Assembly (NCBI RefSeq): GCF_004514475.2
Contig: NZ_MYFO02000015.1
Span: 186,001-250,000, forward strand
Direction: 5' to 3'
Origin: Paenibacillus athensensis
GTDB lineage: Bacteria > Bacillota > Bacilli > Paenibacillales > NBRC-103111
Length of the DNA: 64,000 bases
Shown: in pieces, positions 8,028-17,219 of the stretch
How the letters are laid out: each line of letters opens with the position of its first letter
Numbering within the stretch: the first letter of the stretch is position 1
Translations under genes and position numbers: made by a program
The notes under the pieces: model-generated
What the model was told of the DNA's origin: nothing
Database searches by the model: none
Seen by the model: only the letters and a program-made list of their open reading frames with translations

Positions 8028-9563
8028 ATGAGCTTTGCCAGAAAATTGTTTGCTAATCTCAAAAACGCCGTGCGTAATCGCGAAGGCTTTCCCGCCTTCG
8101 AACGCTCCGCGGAGGAACAATACATACAGATGCTGCTGACCAACTCGCTCGGCAGCACATTTTACGCCGATCGGCAGCAGCTGCTGGCCGAGGCGGCCGA
8201 GCTGCACGCGGATATGGCGCTGCGCAATCCGCAATGGATGGCGCAGGCGATCGTGTTCGCGCGCCGCGAAGGCTTTATGCGCCTGCAGCCGATCTACGGG
8301 CTGGCGGTGCTGTCCGCGCATAGGCCGGACCTGTTCGCGCGGATTTTTGACCAGGTCGTGCTGATTCCGCCCGACCTGGCCGATTTTCTCACCGTCCTCG
8401 AGGGACTCGGACGGGGGCAGGGCGGCCGGGCGGTGAAACGCCAGGTCGCCCGGTTTCTGAACGGCCTCACGGAGTATTGGGCCGTCAAATACAACGGCCG
8501 GGGCCGAGGCTACAGCTTGGGCGACGCGATCGCCACAGCCCACCCGAAGCCGGCCGATTTGCGCCAGCAGGCGCTATTCCGTTACCTGCGCGGGCTTGAG
8601 GCGAATCTCGCCTTGCTGCCGCAGGTGGAGGCGCTGGAGCGCCTGAAACGGGCTGCGGGCGAAGCCGAGCAGCTCGCCTGCATCGAAAGGGGCCAGCTCC
8701 CTTTCGAAACCGTCACCGGCGCGCTGAAGCCGACGCCCGCGGTGTGGGAGGCGCTGCTGCGCCAGATGCCGGCTTTTGCCCTGCTGCGGCACTTGAACGC
8801 GCTCACCCGCGCCGGCGTCTTCGACAAGCGCGAGAACGTCGCTTACGCCGTCGCCCGGCTGACCGACCGCGACGCGCTGCGCAAGGCGCGCATCCTGCCG
8901 TTCCGCTTCGCCGCCGCTTACCGCGAGATCGAGCATCCGCAGCTGCGCGAGGCGCTGCGCCAAGCCGTCGATTTGACATTCGACAACTTGCCGGAGCTTG
9001 GCGGCCGGACGGCGATTTTTCTCGACGTGTCCGGCTCGATGGAGGGCGGCTATTTGCAGACCGGCTCGATTTTTGCTCTGGCGCTGTATAAACAAACGTC
9101 GGGCAATACGATCTTTTGGCTGTTCGATACCGAGGTGACCGACGTGCGGCCCTCGCGCGAAGCGAGCATACTCGGCCAAGCCGAGCGCATCCGCGCCGGC
9201 GGCGGCACCGATGCCGGCGCGCCGCTGCGCAAGCTGCAACGCGAGCGCAAGGTGGTGGACCGGATCGTGATGATTACCGACGAGCAGCAAAATAGCGGCA
9301 GCGCTTTTTATCAGGAATTGAAGGCGTACCGCAGCAGCGTCAATCCCGAGGTGCAGGCGTTTATCGTCGACATGGCCCCGTATCGGCAGGCGCTGGTGCC
9401 GCAGGAGGATCGGCGTACGTTTTATATTTACGGCTGGAGCGATACGGTGCTGGCGTACATGGCGCAAGCGGCGCAAGGCTTTGACAGCTTGCTGGAGCGG
9501 GTGGCGACCATAGATGTAGAGGAAGCGCAGCCGTCGGCTGCCGTCTCGGCGCAGGAACGCTAA
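8028..9563 (+). CDS. rsr: Rsr, bacterial Ro60 orthologue (TROVE + vWA domain)
   Basis: A 511-residue RNA-binding ring protein. Residues about 15-310 are the TROVE HEAT-repeat domain that in Ro60 forms a ring holding single-stranded RNA ends inside and Y RNA on its surface. Residues about 325-490 are a von Willebrand A domain with an intact MIDAS (D333-x-S335-x-S337 in FLDVSGSM, plus GGGTDAG and MITDEQ). The start has AAAAAGGAGTGG upstream. In Deinococcus and Salmonella, Rsr works with Y RNA and PNPase in RNA decay and stress survival. Here a candidate Y RNA lies 170 bp upstream and an RlaP-type nucleotidyltransferase 100 bp downstream, so these form a likely RNA quality-control unit. Confidence 0.93.
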   Translation: MSFARKLFANLKNAVRNREGFPAFERSAEEQYIQMLLTNSLGSTFYADRQQLLAEAAELHADMALRNPQWMAQAIVFARREGFMRLQPIYGLAVLSAHRPDLFARIFDQVVLIPPDLADFLTVLEGLGRGQGGRAVKRQVARFLNGLTEYWAVKYNGRGRGYSLGDAIATAHPKPADLRQQALFRYLRGLEANLALLPQVEALERLKRAAGEAEQLACIERGQLPFETVTGALKPTPAVWEALLRQMPAFALLRHLNALTRAGVFDKRENVAYAVARLTDRDALRKARILPFRFAAAYREIEHPQLREALRQAVDLTFDNLPELGGRTAIFLDVSGSMEGGYLQTGSIFALALYKQTSGNTIFWLFDTEVTDVRPSREASILGQAERIRAGGGTDAGAPLRKLQRERKVVDRIVMITDEQQNSGSAFYQELKAYRSSVNPEVQAFIVDMAPYRQALVPQEDRRTFYIYGWSDTVLAYMAQAAQGFDSLLERVATIDVEEAQPSAAVSAQER

Positions 9564-9661
9564 GCCGCCTGCTTCTTCGTAGGGACGCATCCTGCCGTCA
9601 TATGGCCCTTTATGTCGCTGCCGCATCACGGCCTTGGCCCGCCGCAGAAAGGAGAACTCAA

Positions 9662-10480
9662 ATGGATCCCTGTAAAGCAACCATACTGGAGCAATTGGCG
9701 TTCATCGAACGCGAAGAGGGCGTACGGATTGTCTACGCTTGCGAGTCGGGCAGCCGGGCCTGGGGCTTTCCGTCGCAGAACAGCGATTATGACGTTCGTT
9801 TTGTATACGTCAGGCCGGTGAGCTGGTATTTATCGGTTGCCGCCAAGCGCGACGTGATCGAACGCCCGATCAGCGGTATGCTGGATATCAACGGCTGGGA
9901 TTTGCGCAAGGCGCTGGCCTTGTTCCGCAAGTCGAACCCGCCGCTGCTGGAGTGGCTGCAATCGCCGCTGCTGTATCTGGAGCGGTATACGGTAGCGCAG
10001 CGGATTCGCGAGCTTGCGCCGCAAGCTTTTTCGCCGAGATCGTGTTTCTATCATTACTTGCATATGGCGCAGGGCAATTTTCGCGACTATTTGCAGGGCG
10101 AGCAGGTCCGGATCAAAAAATATTTTTACGTGCTGCGTCCGCTGCTGGCTTGCAGGTGGATCGAACGCTATAGCACGATGCCTCCAATCGATTTTGACGA
10201 GCTGTTCGCCCCGCTGGTGTCTGCAGATAGCGAGCTATTTGCGGCTGTACAGCAGCTGCTTGCGCGCAAGCGGGCCGGGGAGGAGCTGGATGTGGAAGCG
10301 AAGGTGCAGCCGATTCACGCTTTTGTGGAGCATGAGCTGGAGAAGTACAGAAGGCTGGCCGCAAAGCTGGACGGTGGCGAAGGCGTTGCGGATGAGCAAA
10401 TGGACGCGTTGTTTCGTGAAGCTTTGGCGGAAGTATGGGGCGAGGGAACGGGAGATGTGCCCCGCGAACAGCCTCGATAA
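9662..10480 (+). CDS. RlaP/YcgL-type polymerase-beta-fold nucleotidyltransferase
   Basis: A 272-residue protein; ATG at 9662 chosen for AAAGGAGAA upstream. Residues 28-46 carry the polymerase-beta nucleotidyltransferase signature: G30-S31 in CESGSRAWGFPS followed by D42-x-D44 in NSDYDVRFVY, the metal-binding pair. The downstream helical part (HYLHMAQGN..., IKKYFYVLRPLLACRWIE) matches the PF10127 family, which comparative genomics has named RlaP because it travels with RNA ligases and other RNA repair genes. It probably transfers nucleotides to or from RNA ends. Placed directly after rsr with no terminator between them, it is likely cotranscribed. The substrate is unknown. Confidence 0.85.
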   Translation: MDPCKATILEQLAFIEREEGVRIVYACESGSRAWGFPSQNSDYDVRFVYVRPVSWYLSVAAKRDVIERPISGMLDINGWDLRKALALFRKSNPPLLEWLQSPLLYLERYTVAQRIRELAPQAFSPRSCFYHYLHMAQGNFRDYLQGEQVRIKKYFYVLRPLLACRWIERYSTMPPIDFDELFAPLVSADSELFAAVQQLLARKRAGEELDVEAKVQPIHAFVEHELEKYRRLAAKLDGGEGVADEQMDALFREALAEVWGEGTGDVPREQPR

Positions 10481-10528
10481 TGAGTTTGGAAAAAGATGAG
10501 CTTGGAGCGATACCCTCGCCAACACGAC

Positions 10529-10562
10529 AAAAGCCCTTGTCTCAATGACAAGGGCTTTATCG
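10529..10562. terminator. Bidirectional intrinsic terminator
   Basis: AAAGCCCTTGTC - TCAAT - GACAAGGGCTTT sits between the RlaP gene and a convergent small gene. Confidence 0.8.
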
Positions 10563-10598
10563 TCGCCTTTCGCGCAGGCAAGGCGGGCGCCGCCGGGT

Positions 10599-10778
10599 CT
10601 ATATATGTAGACTGGAGACGCCGCATTTTTTGGCGAGAGTCGGCCAGTTGGCCAGGAACATGCTCTCCCATTTGTCCTCGGGGAGAATATGGATCCAGTT
10701 GGCAATCTGGTCCAATCCCATTTCGCGAAGATTGTGCATGACGGTTGCTTTGTCGGCAAGGGGATGAACGGTCAGCAT
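10599..10778 (-). CDS. Small hypothetical protein, 59 residues
   Basis: The start at 10778 is chosen because GAGGTGG sits eight bases before it on the minus strand; an upstream TTG start would add ten residues but lose that spacing. The product (MLTVHPLADKATVMHNLREM..., ending VSSLHI) is a soluble helical peptide with no motif I recognise. It ends before the bidirectional terminator. A real small gene is likely from the ribosome site, but this needs expression or conservation data. Confidence 0.55.
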   Translation of the reverse strand: MLTVHPLADKATVMHNLREMGLDQIANWIHILPEDKWESMFLANWPTLAKKCGVSSLHI

Positions 10779-10908
10779 GGTCAAAACCACCTCAATCGGA
10801 GTATTCAAACAAATTATATATATGCGGTGGCTGATGAAAATGACACTGCTGCTGTACGTTTGCCCTTCCGAACGCGCCGTCTTTTTTCAGGGCTTGTCCG
10901 GTTTAGGC

Positions 10909-12486
10909 CTAGCTCCAGAGCGAAAGCGCGAACAGATGGATGTTCGGCATGGTCGGGAGGATGAGCCGTTTGGCGGTTTTACCCGGTGTAAATACGCTTT
11001 TGTTGGCAAACAGGCATACCTCTTTATTCAATTTCCCTTCGCCTCTGCGATAGAGGCCCGTTTTGAGCGCGACGCGCTCGTTGCCCATCTGAATGAACGC
11101 CCACCAGTCGGGGAAGCCGTAAGTGAGCTGCTCGCTGGTTCCATCGGTATACTCCACGGTAATGACGTCGAAGTAGCTGCCCATATCACTGCTGCCGAGC
11201 GTCAGGAAGCCGCGATACGGTCCTTCCGGCAGCTCGATGACTTGGCCGAGGCTCACCAGATTGTCGAACGGCTCGTCCAGCAACGCCGGCAAGTAGAAGG
11301 ACATGTCCTCCGTGCGCAAAATATGATCGGCCGGCAGGTCCTCGCGCGAGTAGTAGTAGTTCTCCGTGTCAAAATCAGCCGTATGGTCGGCATTGTCAAA
11401 GCCGCGGACCGTAAATAGATGCGAGATGTCCAGATGCTCGACGCTGGTGACGGTCAGATTGGCCGCTTGCTCCTCCGAAGGCAGCGCCACGGAAATATCG
11501 TTGCCCGCTTCGGCTTGGGCGAGCGCTTCTTTGAGCTTGTGCAGCAGCGCAGTTTCCGCTTCAATGTTGGCGGTGATTTTGTCCTGCAGGTTGGACATCA
11601 TCGTGTGATGGTTGTTGTTGCGGGCCAGCACGTTCATTTTGGTAATAAAGCCGCGCACGATGTTCCATTCATTGCCGATTTTACGCAATTGCTCGGCAAA
11701 GTCGTTCAGCTTGGGCAGGTTATATTTGACGGCCAGATACTCCAGCATGTTGGCATAGTTTCGGCGCCCGTTAACAATGGAATTAAAGCGGATAAACAGC
11801 AGGCTTTCTCCGAATTGCGCCAAGCCGCGCATTTCTTCGGCGAAATTAATCGTCGGGAAAGCGTCGCGGAAGGCGGTGAAGCCTTGCGGCACAATGTCGA
11901 TGACCTCCTCCAGCTGCTTGCGCAGCTCCAGCATCGCTTCTTGAGCGTTTTTGACGTCCGGCTCGCCCGGCTCGATGGTCATGACGGCATGGTAGCCCTG
12001 CTCGAAGAGCTCAAACGGCAGCTCGACGTTTTTTTGCTCGAAAAACGGGTCTACGCAAATCAGCGCATGGGTGGCCGAATTGAAGCCGACGACCAGCATG
12101 GCGTGAAGCAGGAAATGCTCGCGTTGAAACTTGATGTCCCACGGGTTGTAGAACGAGTCGATGAACAGGCCGATCGGGTTGCCCTTGGCGAGCTGCTCGG
12201 TAATTTTTTGCAGCCCCTCCTGCATCGTCAAATTGCGATGAATGTACAAGCTGTATCCCGAATACTGCTTCAGCAGCCGGAAATACGAAAGAAAGTTCGT
12301 TTGCATGCGTGCGCCGATCGTTTGCTCGGGATTGCTGTTATCGAAGGCGAAGCGCAGCGCTTCGGCGTACATCATTCTGTAGCCCAGCTGAAATTTGCTG
12401 TCTACCGTGACGATGACGTCGTCAAAGCAGTCTCCTCCCGTCTTGATCGGGTTCAGATCGATCAAGGTATCTACCAAATTCATCAT
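10909..12486 (-). CDS. BtrH N-terminal-like / C39-like cysteine-fold protein
   Basis: A 525-residue cytoplasmic protein. The first ~190 residues match the papain-like fold of the butirosin BtrH N-terminal family: Cys in GGDCFDD (about residue 20), His in FLLHAMLVVGFN, and CVDPFF. BtrH is an acyltransferase that moves an acyl group from carrier protein to an aminoglycoside; family members near peptide-synthetase genes do related transfers. Residues 200-340 are helical, and the C-terminal ~130 residues form a beta-rich part (YRGFLTLGSSDMGSYFDVIT...) resembling a carbohydrate-binding jelly roll. There is no carrier protein or synthetase gene here, so it is an orphan. The start has AAAGGATG upstream. 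Confidence 0.65.
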   Translation of the reverse strand: MMNLVDTLIDLNPIKTGGDCFDDVIVTVDSKFQLGYRMMYAEALRFAFDNSNPEQTIGARMQTNFLSYFRLLKQYSGYSLYIHRNLTMQEGLQKITEQLAKGNPIGLFIDSFYNPWDIKFQREHFLLHAMLVVGFNSATHALICVDPFFEQKNVELPFELFEQGYHAVMTIEPGEPDVKNAQEAMLELRKQLEEVIDIVPQGFTAFRDAFPTINFAEEMRGLAQFGESLLFIRFNSIVNGRRNYANMLEYLAVKYNLPKLNDFAEQLRKIGNEWNIVRGFITKMNVLARNNNHHTMMSNLQDKITANIEAETALLHKLKEALAQAEAGNDISVALPSEEQAANLTVTSVEHLDISHLFTVRGFDNADHTADFDTENYYYSREDLPADHILRTEDMSFYLPALLDEPFDNLVSLGQVIELPEGPYRGFLTLGSSDMGSYFDVITVEYTDGTSEQLTYGFPDWWAFIQMGNERVALKTGLYRRGEGKLNKEVCLFANKSVFTPGKTAKRLILPTMPNIHLFALSLWS

Positions 12487-12899
12487 CGATTCATCCTTTC
12501 TTTTACGAGTTTATGCGATTCCGATTGCGGGCGCAGGCAATAGCTGCTAACAGTTTGCCGCACGGGGTCGAAAAATGGGAAATCGCGGCAGATTTTTGGT
12601 TAAATTTTATCAATAATTTACGCTTGACTTTCTCATATTAACACCTTTTATTTTATTTGTGTCGCTAATCAAAACATTTTATGGGCGTGATATAAATAAA
12701 TCTTGTTTGCGTCAGGCGACGCCAGTAAAATAAAGAGAACAAAGGTTGCAAATGGGTTTCGACAGGAAAGGGTGTGGCTGATGAGAAGATCGGTGTGGAC
12801 AGCTGGGACAGGCATAGTTCTCCGATGTTTTGTAAGCGATTACATCAAAAAAGACCGGCGCACCCCGTCGGGCAGCCCCGTCCGGGGCGGGAGCGGGCA
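12487..12899. other. Divergent intergenic region, AT-rich centre
   Basis: About 410 bp between the BtrH-like gene (leftward) and the solute-binding protein gene (rightward). Positions 12590-12720 are clearly AT-rich and must hold the promoters; TTGACT at 12624 is the best -35-like hexamer but no matching -10 is convincing. GGAAAGGGT before GTG at 12774 offers a longer alternative start for the next gene. No RNA gene or repeat is seen. Confidence 0.5.
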
Positions 12900-14255
12900 A
12901 TGACGCGCAAGCCCGGGCCGTTCAGCGTCTTTGCCGTGGTGGCTGTGCTTGTGCTGCTGATCGGCTTCGGGCCGAATTCGCGTTTTTCCTTGTCTGACAA
13001 TCGAGGCGGGGCCGCAGGCTCGCCGCCTGCCGATACGGTACCGGCCCCGGGACAAGGCGGTAAATTTGTAGTGTGGGACAAGGCCGAGCTGGTCAAGGCT
13101 TATCATGAACGCATGGAAAAGCTCGTCGAGTCGTTTGGCCGCCAATACGGCGTTGAAACGGAATATGTCACTTTAAATGCCAGCGAGCTGAAAACGAAGC
13201 TGCAGGCTGCATTTGACGCCGGTAACGTGCCGGACCTGGTCATTGGCGATACGGCGCTGGATAAGCAGTTCGGCTCGCAGCGCAGGCTGATCGAGGTGTC
13301 CGGCTTACTGCGGCAGCTGCCGCTGCTGTCCGAGTCGCTGCTGGTTACGCAGATGGGGAACGCCGCAGACGGACAATATTTGATTCCGCAGGCTTTTACG
13401 CTAAGCGGGGCGTATGTGCGCAAGGATTGGTGGGCACAGGCGGCTTTGCCGCTGCCGGCCACGTGGCTGGAGCTGCGGGAGCAGGCGCGGCTGCTGGCCA
13501 AGCCGGGCAGCGGCGTCTATCCGCTGGGCCTGTCGCTGAGCGCGAACGGGACGGAAGGGGAGAGTCTCGTGCGAGATGTGGTGCTGGCTTGGGGAGGCAG
13601 GTTCGTTGACGAGCGCAATCACGTTGCCGTCAATACGCCGGCGACGCTGGAGGCGCTGCAATTTCTCGCTTCTTTGTACACGGAACGACTGGTGCCGCCG
13701 GAGGCGCTGTCCTGGGACGACGCCGGCAACAATAACGCGTACTTGCGCGGGCAGGTCGGCTATATTATCAATACGGGCAGCGTCTACAATTTGCTGGAGC
13801 CAAGCGCTCCCGAGCTGTATGCGGCCACGGTGCTTGCGCCCAAGCCGGGAGGCTCCGACGGCAGTCCGGTGTTCGGCAGCGGCCGGGCGATGATCCTGCC
13901 GGTCGGGGGCAGCAACCCGGCTGCGGCCAAGCGCTTCGTCCGCGAGCTTTATGAGCAGCCGGTATACGGGGAGCTGATCGAATCGATGGGCGGCACGTGG
14001 CAGCCGGTGACGGCCGCAGGGGAGGATACGGCGTTCTGGACCGACTCGGCTAATCAGGCTGCGGGCTGGCTGAAGATGACGACCCATGTGGTCGGGCCGG
14101 ATAGCTATCCGGGAACGGATGAGGAAACGGGCGCGAAGGGCCGCAATCAGAAGCTGGGGATCAAGGCGGTGCAGCGGATCATTGCCGGGAAAATGGACGC
14201 CCAGCGCTCGCTCGACGAGCTGGAGCGGGAGCTTCGCGTCTTGTACGGCTCGTAG
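12900..14255 (+). CDS. Extracellular solute-binding protein (family 1), sugar ABC type
   Basis: A 451-residue protein with an N-terminal hydrophobic segment (MTRKPGPFSVFAVVAVLVLL) and no lipobox cysteine, so it is probably held by a signal anchor or secreted. The body has the type-1 periplasmic binding fold: 'FVVWDKAELVKAYHERMEKLVESFGRQYG', 'AFDAGNVPDLVIGD', 'YVRKDWWAQAALPLPATW', typical of sugar ABC receptors. The ATG at 12900 is preferred because it begins at the signal sequence; an in-frame GTG at 12774 with GGAAAGGG is possible. No permease genes are adjacent; the next gene is a GGDEF-EAL protein, so it may feed a signalling pathway rather than transport. Order suggests but does not prove an operon. 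Confidence 0.85.
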   Translation: MTRKPGPFSVFAVVAVLVLLIGFGPNSRFSLSDNRGGAAGSPPADTVPAPGQGGKFVVWDKAELVKAYHERMEKLVESFGRQYGVETEYVTLNASELKTKLQAAFDAGNVPDLVIGDTALDKQFGSQRRLIEVSGLLRQLPLLSESLLVTQMGNAADGQYLIPQAFTLSGAYVRKDWWAQAALPLPATWLELREQARLLAKPGSGVYPLGLSLSANGTEGESLVRDVVLAWGGRFVDERNHVAVNTPATLEALQFLASLYTERLVPPEALSWDDAGNNNAYLRGQVGYIINTGSVYNLLEPSAPELYAATVLAPKPGGSDGSPVFGSGRAMILPVGGSNPAAAKRFVRELYEQPVYGELIESMGGTWQPVTAAGEDTAFWTDSANQAAGWLKMTTHVVGPDSYPGTDEETGAKGRNQKLGIKAVQRIIAGKMDAQRSLDELERELRVLYGS

Positions 14256-14451
14256 AAGCCGGGCAAGCGGCGGACTGCGGCCGGGCTGCTGCCGCAGGAT
14301 CGTACATTTTTGCTCCACGTCACCAAAAAAGAGGGGTTTCGCTTCCACTGTAGAATAATTTTACCAAATGAATATGACAAACTCCGGAAGCAACGCGCGA
14401 CTTACTTTCATGTGGGCGGCAGTGTGCGAGTGAGCGGGTTAGGAGGCCACC

Positions 14452-17130
14452 ATGATCAAAAGCAGCTTTTCTTCTCTCCGGGGTGCCCCGGCTTGGGCGT
14501 TATATTTGGGGGGCTTGGCGCTGGCCGGCTTGTGCGAGCATTTTGAGCTTCGGCTGATTTATGATTTGTCGTTTTCTTTTTCCAGTATTTTTTTACTGTT
14601 GCTGCTGCTGTGGTTCGGGCTGGGTCCGGCTTTGGCGGGAGCGGCGGTCTTATATACGTTTTCCTTTCTGGTCATGGGCGAGCCGCTGCTCGATATGGCC
14701 GGCATGGCGGAGGTGCTGTTCCTCGGTCTTGTGCTTGGCCGCAAGCGGACACAGCTGCTGCTCTGGGACAGCGTGTATTGGCTGACTGCGGGTTTGCCGC
14801 TGCTGCTCATCGCTTATTACGCGTATTATCGAACGCTCACGATTGAATTCGTCGTACTGGTGACGATTGCCGCGACCAACGGCCTGTTTAACGCGCTGAT
14901 CGCAGAGATGACGGAGCGATACGTGCCTTTGCGGCGCTGGCTGGGGCTGACTGAAGCGAAGGAACGGCCCGTTCAGCTGGGCCAGGTACTGTTTCATTTG
15001 TCGATTTCGGCAGTAGCCGTTCCTTTTTTGATCTTCATGGTGCTCAATAGCTGGTACGGATACCGGACGGTGGTGCATAACTCGCATCAGACTGCGCTAA
15101 ACATAGCGACCGGAATCAAGAAGGAGCTGGGCAAATGGGGAGATACCGATATAACGGCTTTGCGCAACGGCAGCATGATTCAATTGGGCAAGCTTCAGGA
15201 AATTATCAACCGCTACACGACAGAGGATATTTCGGAAATTGTGCTGACCGACGGCAGCAATCACGTGCTGGCTACGACCAGCTGGGTGCTGGGGCTTGAC
15301 CCGTATTACGACTGGCGCAGCAACCGCTCGCTCAAGCAGCTTTCGGCGTCCTTCTATGAAAGCCGGCCGTTGCAGCGTTCGCATTGGCTGACAGCGGACG
15401 ACTGGAAGAAAGGCAGCTATTTGTACAACGATACCGTGCCGCAATTTCCGCTGCAGATCCACATCGGCATTCCGATCCAGATGTACATGCAGCAAATGTA
15501 CCAGCAGTATTTGGACCAGCTGAAGTATCTGCTGTTTTTTGCCGCAGGCGCTGCGCTGCTGGCGCTGCTGATCGGCCGGGCGATCGTCCGCAGCTTATCC
15601 CATCTGGCCGTCGCCACGACCCGGCTGACCGACAAGCTGTACCAGCAGGAGGCGATTGAATGGCCGCAAAGCCGGATTGTCGAGGTCATCTCGCTGGTGA
15701 ACAATTTCAGGCAGACGTCACACAATTTGCTGCGGATGTTCGCGGAATCGCAAGAGATGAACCGGAAGCTGCAGGAGCAGACGGCGATGCTGCGGCAATC
15801 CGAGGAAAAGCTGCAGCATTTGGCTTATTATGATGTGCTGACGGACCTGCCGAACCGGCTGCATTTCTCGCGGTATTTGCAGGAGCTGATCACGGGAGCC
15901 AAACCGCCGGAGCTGCCGATTGCCGTTGTGTTTGCCGATTTGAACCGCTTCAAGGATATTAACGATTCGCTAGGTCACGCCGTGGGCGATGCGCTGCTGC
16001 AGACGATTGCCGGCATGTTCGCGCGTCTGGTGTCCGACGGGTGCAAGGTATTCCGCTTGGGGGGCGATGAATTTGTGTTTGTACTGGAGGCGGCCCGCGA
16101 GGACAAGCTGCGGCAGATGACGCAGCGGATTTTCTCGGCGTTTGCGGAGCCGATCCGCTTGAAGGAAGAAATGACGCTGTACGTTACGGTCAGTCTGGGC
16201 GTCAGCTTGTACCCGCGCGACGGGCAGGACCTCGGCACCATCGTCAAAAACGCCGACATGGCCATGTACGTGGCCAAGGAGCAGGGCGGCAATGCCGTTT
16301 ATTATTTCAACGAGGATCTCAATGCGGCGGTCACGGAAAAAATGTTCATCGATATCGGCATCCGCGAGGCGCTGGGCCACGAGCAGTTCCGCTTGTTCTA
16401 CCAGCCGAAGGTGGATCCGCAGAGCCAGCGCATTTGCGGGATCGAAGCGCTGATCCGCTGGCAGCATCCCGAGCTTGGCACAGTGCCGCCGACCAAATTC
16501 ATTCCGCTGGCCGAGGAGTCGGGGCTGATTCTGGAGATCGACGAATGGGTCGTGCGCGAGGCGTGCCGGCAAAACCGCGCTTGGCAGCAGGCCGGTCTGC
16601 CCAAGGTGCCGGTGGCGGTCAACATTTCCGGCCGTCACTTCTATCAGGGCAATCTGCATGAGCTGATCTGCGAGGCACTGGAGGAAAGCGGGCTGGAAGC
16701 GAAATATTTGCAGCTGGAAATTACGGAGGGCGTCTTGATCAAAAATGTCGAGCATGTGCTTGATATGATTTTCATGATTATCCAGCTGGGCGTGCAAATT
16801 TCCATCGACGATTTCGGGACGGGGTATTCTTCGCTGAATCAGCTGCAGCGGCTGCCGATCTATGAGGTCAAGCTCGACCGTTCGTTCATTCAAGGCATTG
16901 ATCGTGACCGGAAAAAATCGTCCATCGTCCGGGCCGTCATCGATTTGGCGCACAGCATGAACCTGCGCGTTGTGGCCGAGGGCGTCGAGACGATGCAGGA
17001 AATGATGTTCCTCGTGCAGTTGAACTGCGACGAGCTGCAGGGATATCTGTACAGCAAGCCGCTGCCTGCGGAGGAATTCTCGGCTTTGCTGTCCGATGTG
17101 AACCGCTTCGTGCCGTTGCGGCGTTATTAG
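14452..17130 (+). CDS. Membrane GGDEF-EAL protein (diguanylate cyclase / c-di-GMP phosphodiesterase)
   Basis: An 892-residue protein with TTAGGAGG before the start. Residues about 12-170 hold five or six membrane helices (MASE-like), another helix lies near 180-205, then an extracellular sensor (about 210-345), a helix (about 348-368) and a HAMP-like linker. GGDEF: the motif LGGDEF is intact near residue 541, with DLNRFKDINDSLGHAVGD before it, so cyclase activity is possible. EAL: IEALIRWQHP, EITEGVL, DDFGTGYSS and the final EGVE/QGYLYSKP are intact, so phosphodiesterase activity is also possible. It makes or degrades the second messenger c-di-GMP. Net activity cannot be told from sequence. 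A large terminator follows. Confidence 0.93.
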   Translation: MIKSSFSSLRGAPAWALYLGGLALAGLCEHFELRLIYDLSFSFSSIFLLLLLLWFGLGPALAGAAVLYTFSFLVMGEPLLDMAGMAEVLFLGLVLGRKRTQLLLWDSVYWLTAGLPLLLIAYYAYYRTLTIEFVVLVTIAATNGLFNALIAEMTERYVPLRRWLGLTEAKERPVQLGQVLFHLSISAVAVPFLIFMVLNSWYGYRTVVHNSHQTALNIATGIKKELGKWGDTDITALRNGSMIQLGKLQEIINRYTTEDISEIVLTDGSNHVLATTSWVLGLDPYYDWRSNRSLKQLSASFYESRPLQRSHWLTADDWKKGSYLYNDTVPQFPLQIHIGIPIQMYMQQMYQQYLDQLKYLLFFAAGAALLALLIGRAIVRSLSHLAVATTRLTDKLYQQEAIEWPQSRIVEVISLVNNFRQTSHNLLRMFAESQEMNRKLQEQTAMLRQSEEKLQHLAYYDVLTDLPNRLHFSRYLQELITGAKPPELPIAVVFADLNRFKDINDSLGHAVGDALLQTIAGMFARLVSDGCKVFRLGGDEFVFVLEAAREDKLRQMTQRIFSAFAEPIRLKEEMTLYVTVSLGVSLYPRDGQDLGTIVKNADMAMYVAKEQGGNAVYYFNEDLNAAVTEKMFIDIGIREALGHEQFRLFYQPKVDPQSQRICGIEALIRWQHPELGTVPPTKFIPLAEESGLILEIDEWVVREACRQNRAWQQAGLPKVPVAVNISGRHFYQGNLHELICEALEESGLEAKYLQLEITEGVLIKNVEHVLDMIFMIIQLGVQISIDDFGTGYSSLNQLQRLPIYEVKLDRSFIQGIDRDRKKSSIVRAVIDLAHSMNLRVVAEGVETMQEMMFLVQLNCDELQGYLYSKPLPAEEFSALLSDVNRFVPLRRY

Positions 17131-17143
17131 GTTGACGTAAAAA

Positions 17144-17208
17144 GAAACCGCCCTGCGGGCGTGAGCGTTTCCCTCTTGGGAAGCTTGCGCCTGCAGGGCG
17201 GTTTTTGG
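17144..17208 (+). terminator. Intrinsic terminator after GGDEF-EAL gene
   Basis: AAACCGCCCTGC pairs with GCAGGGCGGTTT around an internal hairpinned loop, followed by TTTTT; it can also serve the convergent gene on the minus strand. Confidence 0.75.
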
Positions 17209-17219
17209 CGTGGAGCGCG

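Noticed and set aside
8744-9091. Frames within rsr, such as the one at 8744-9091
   Set aside because: Shadow frames of a GC-rich gene without ribosome sites.
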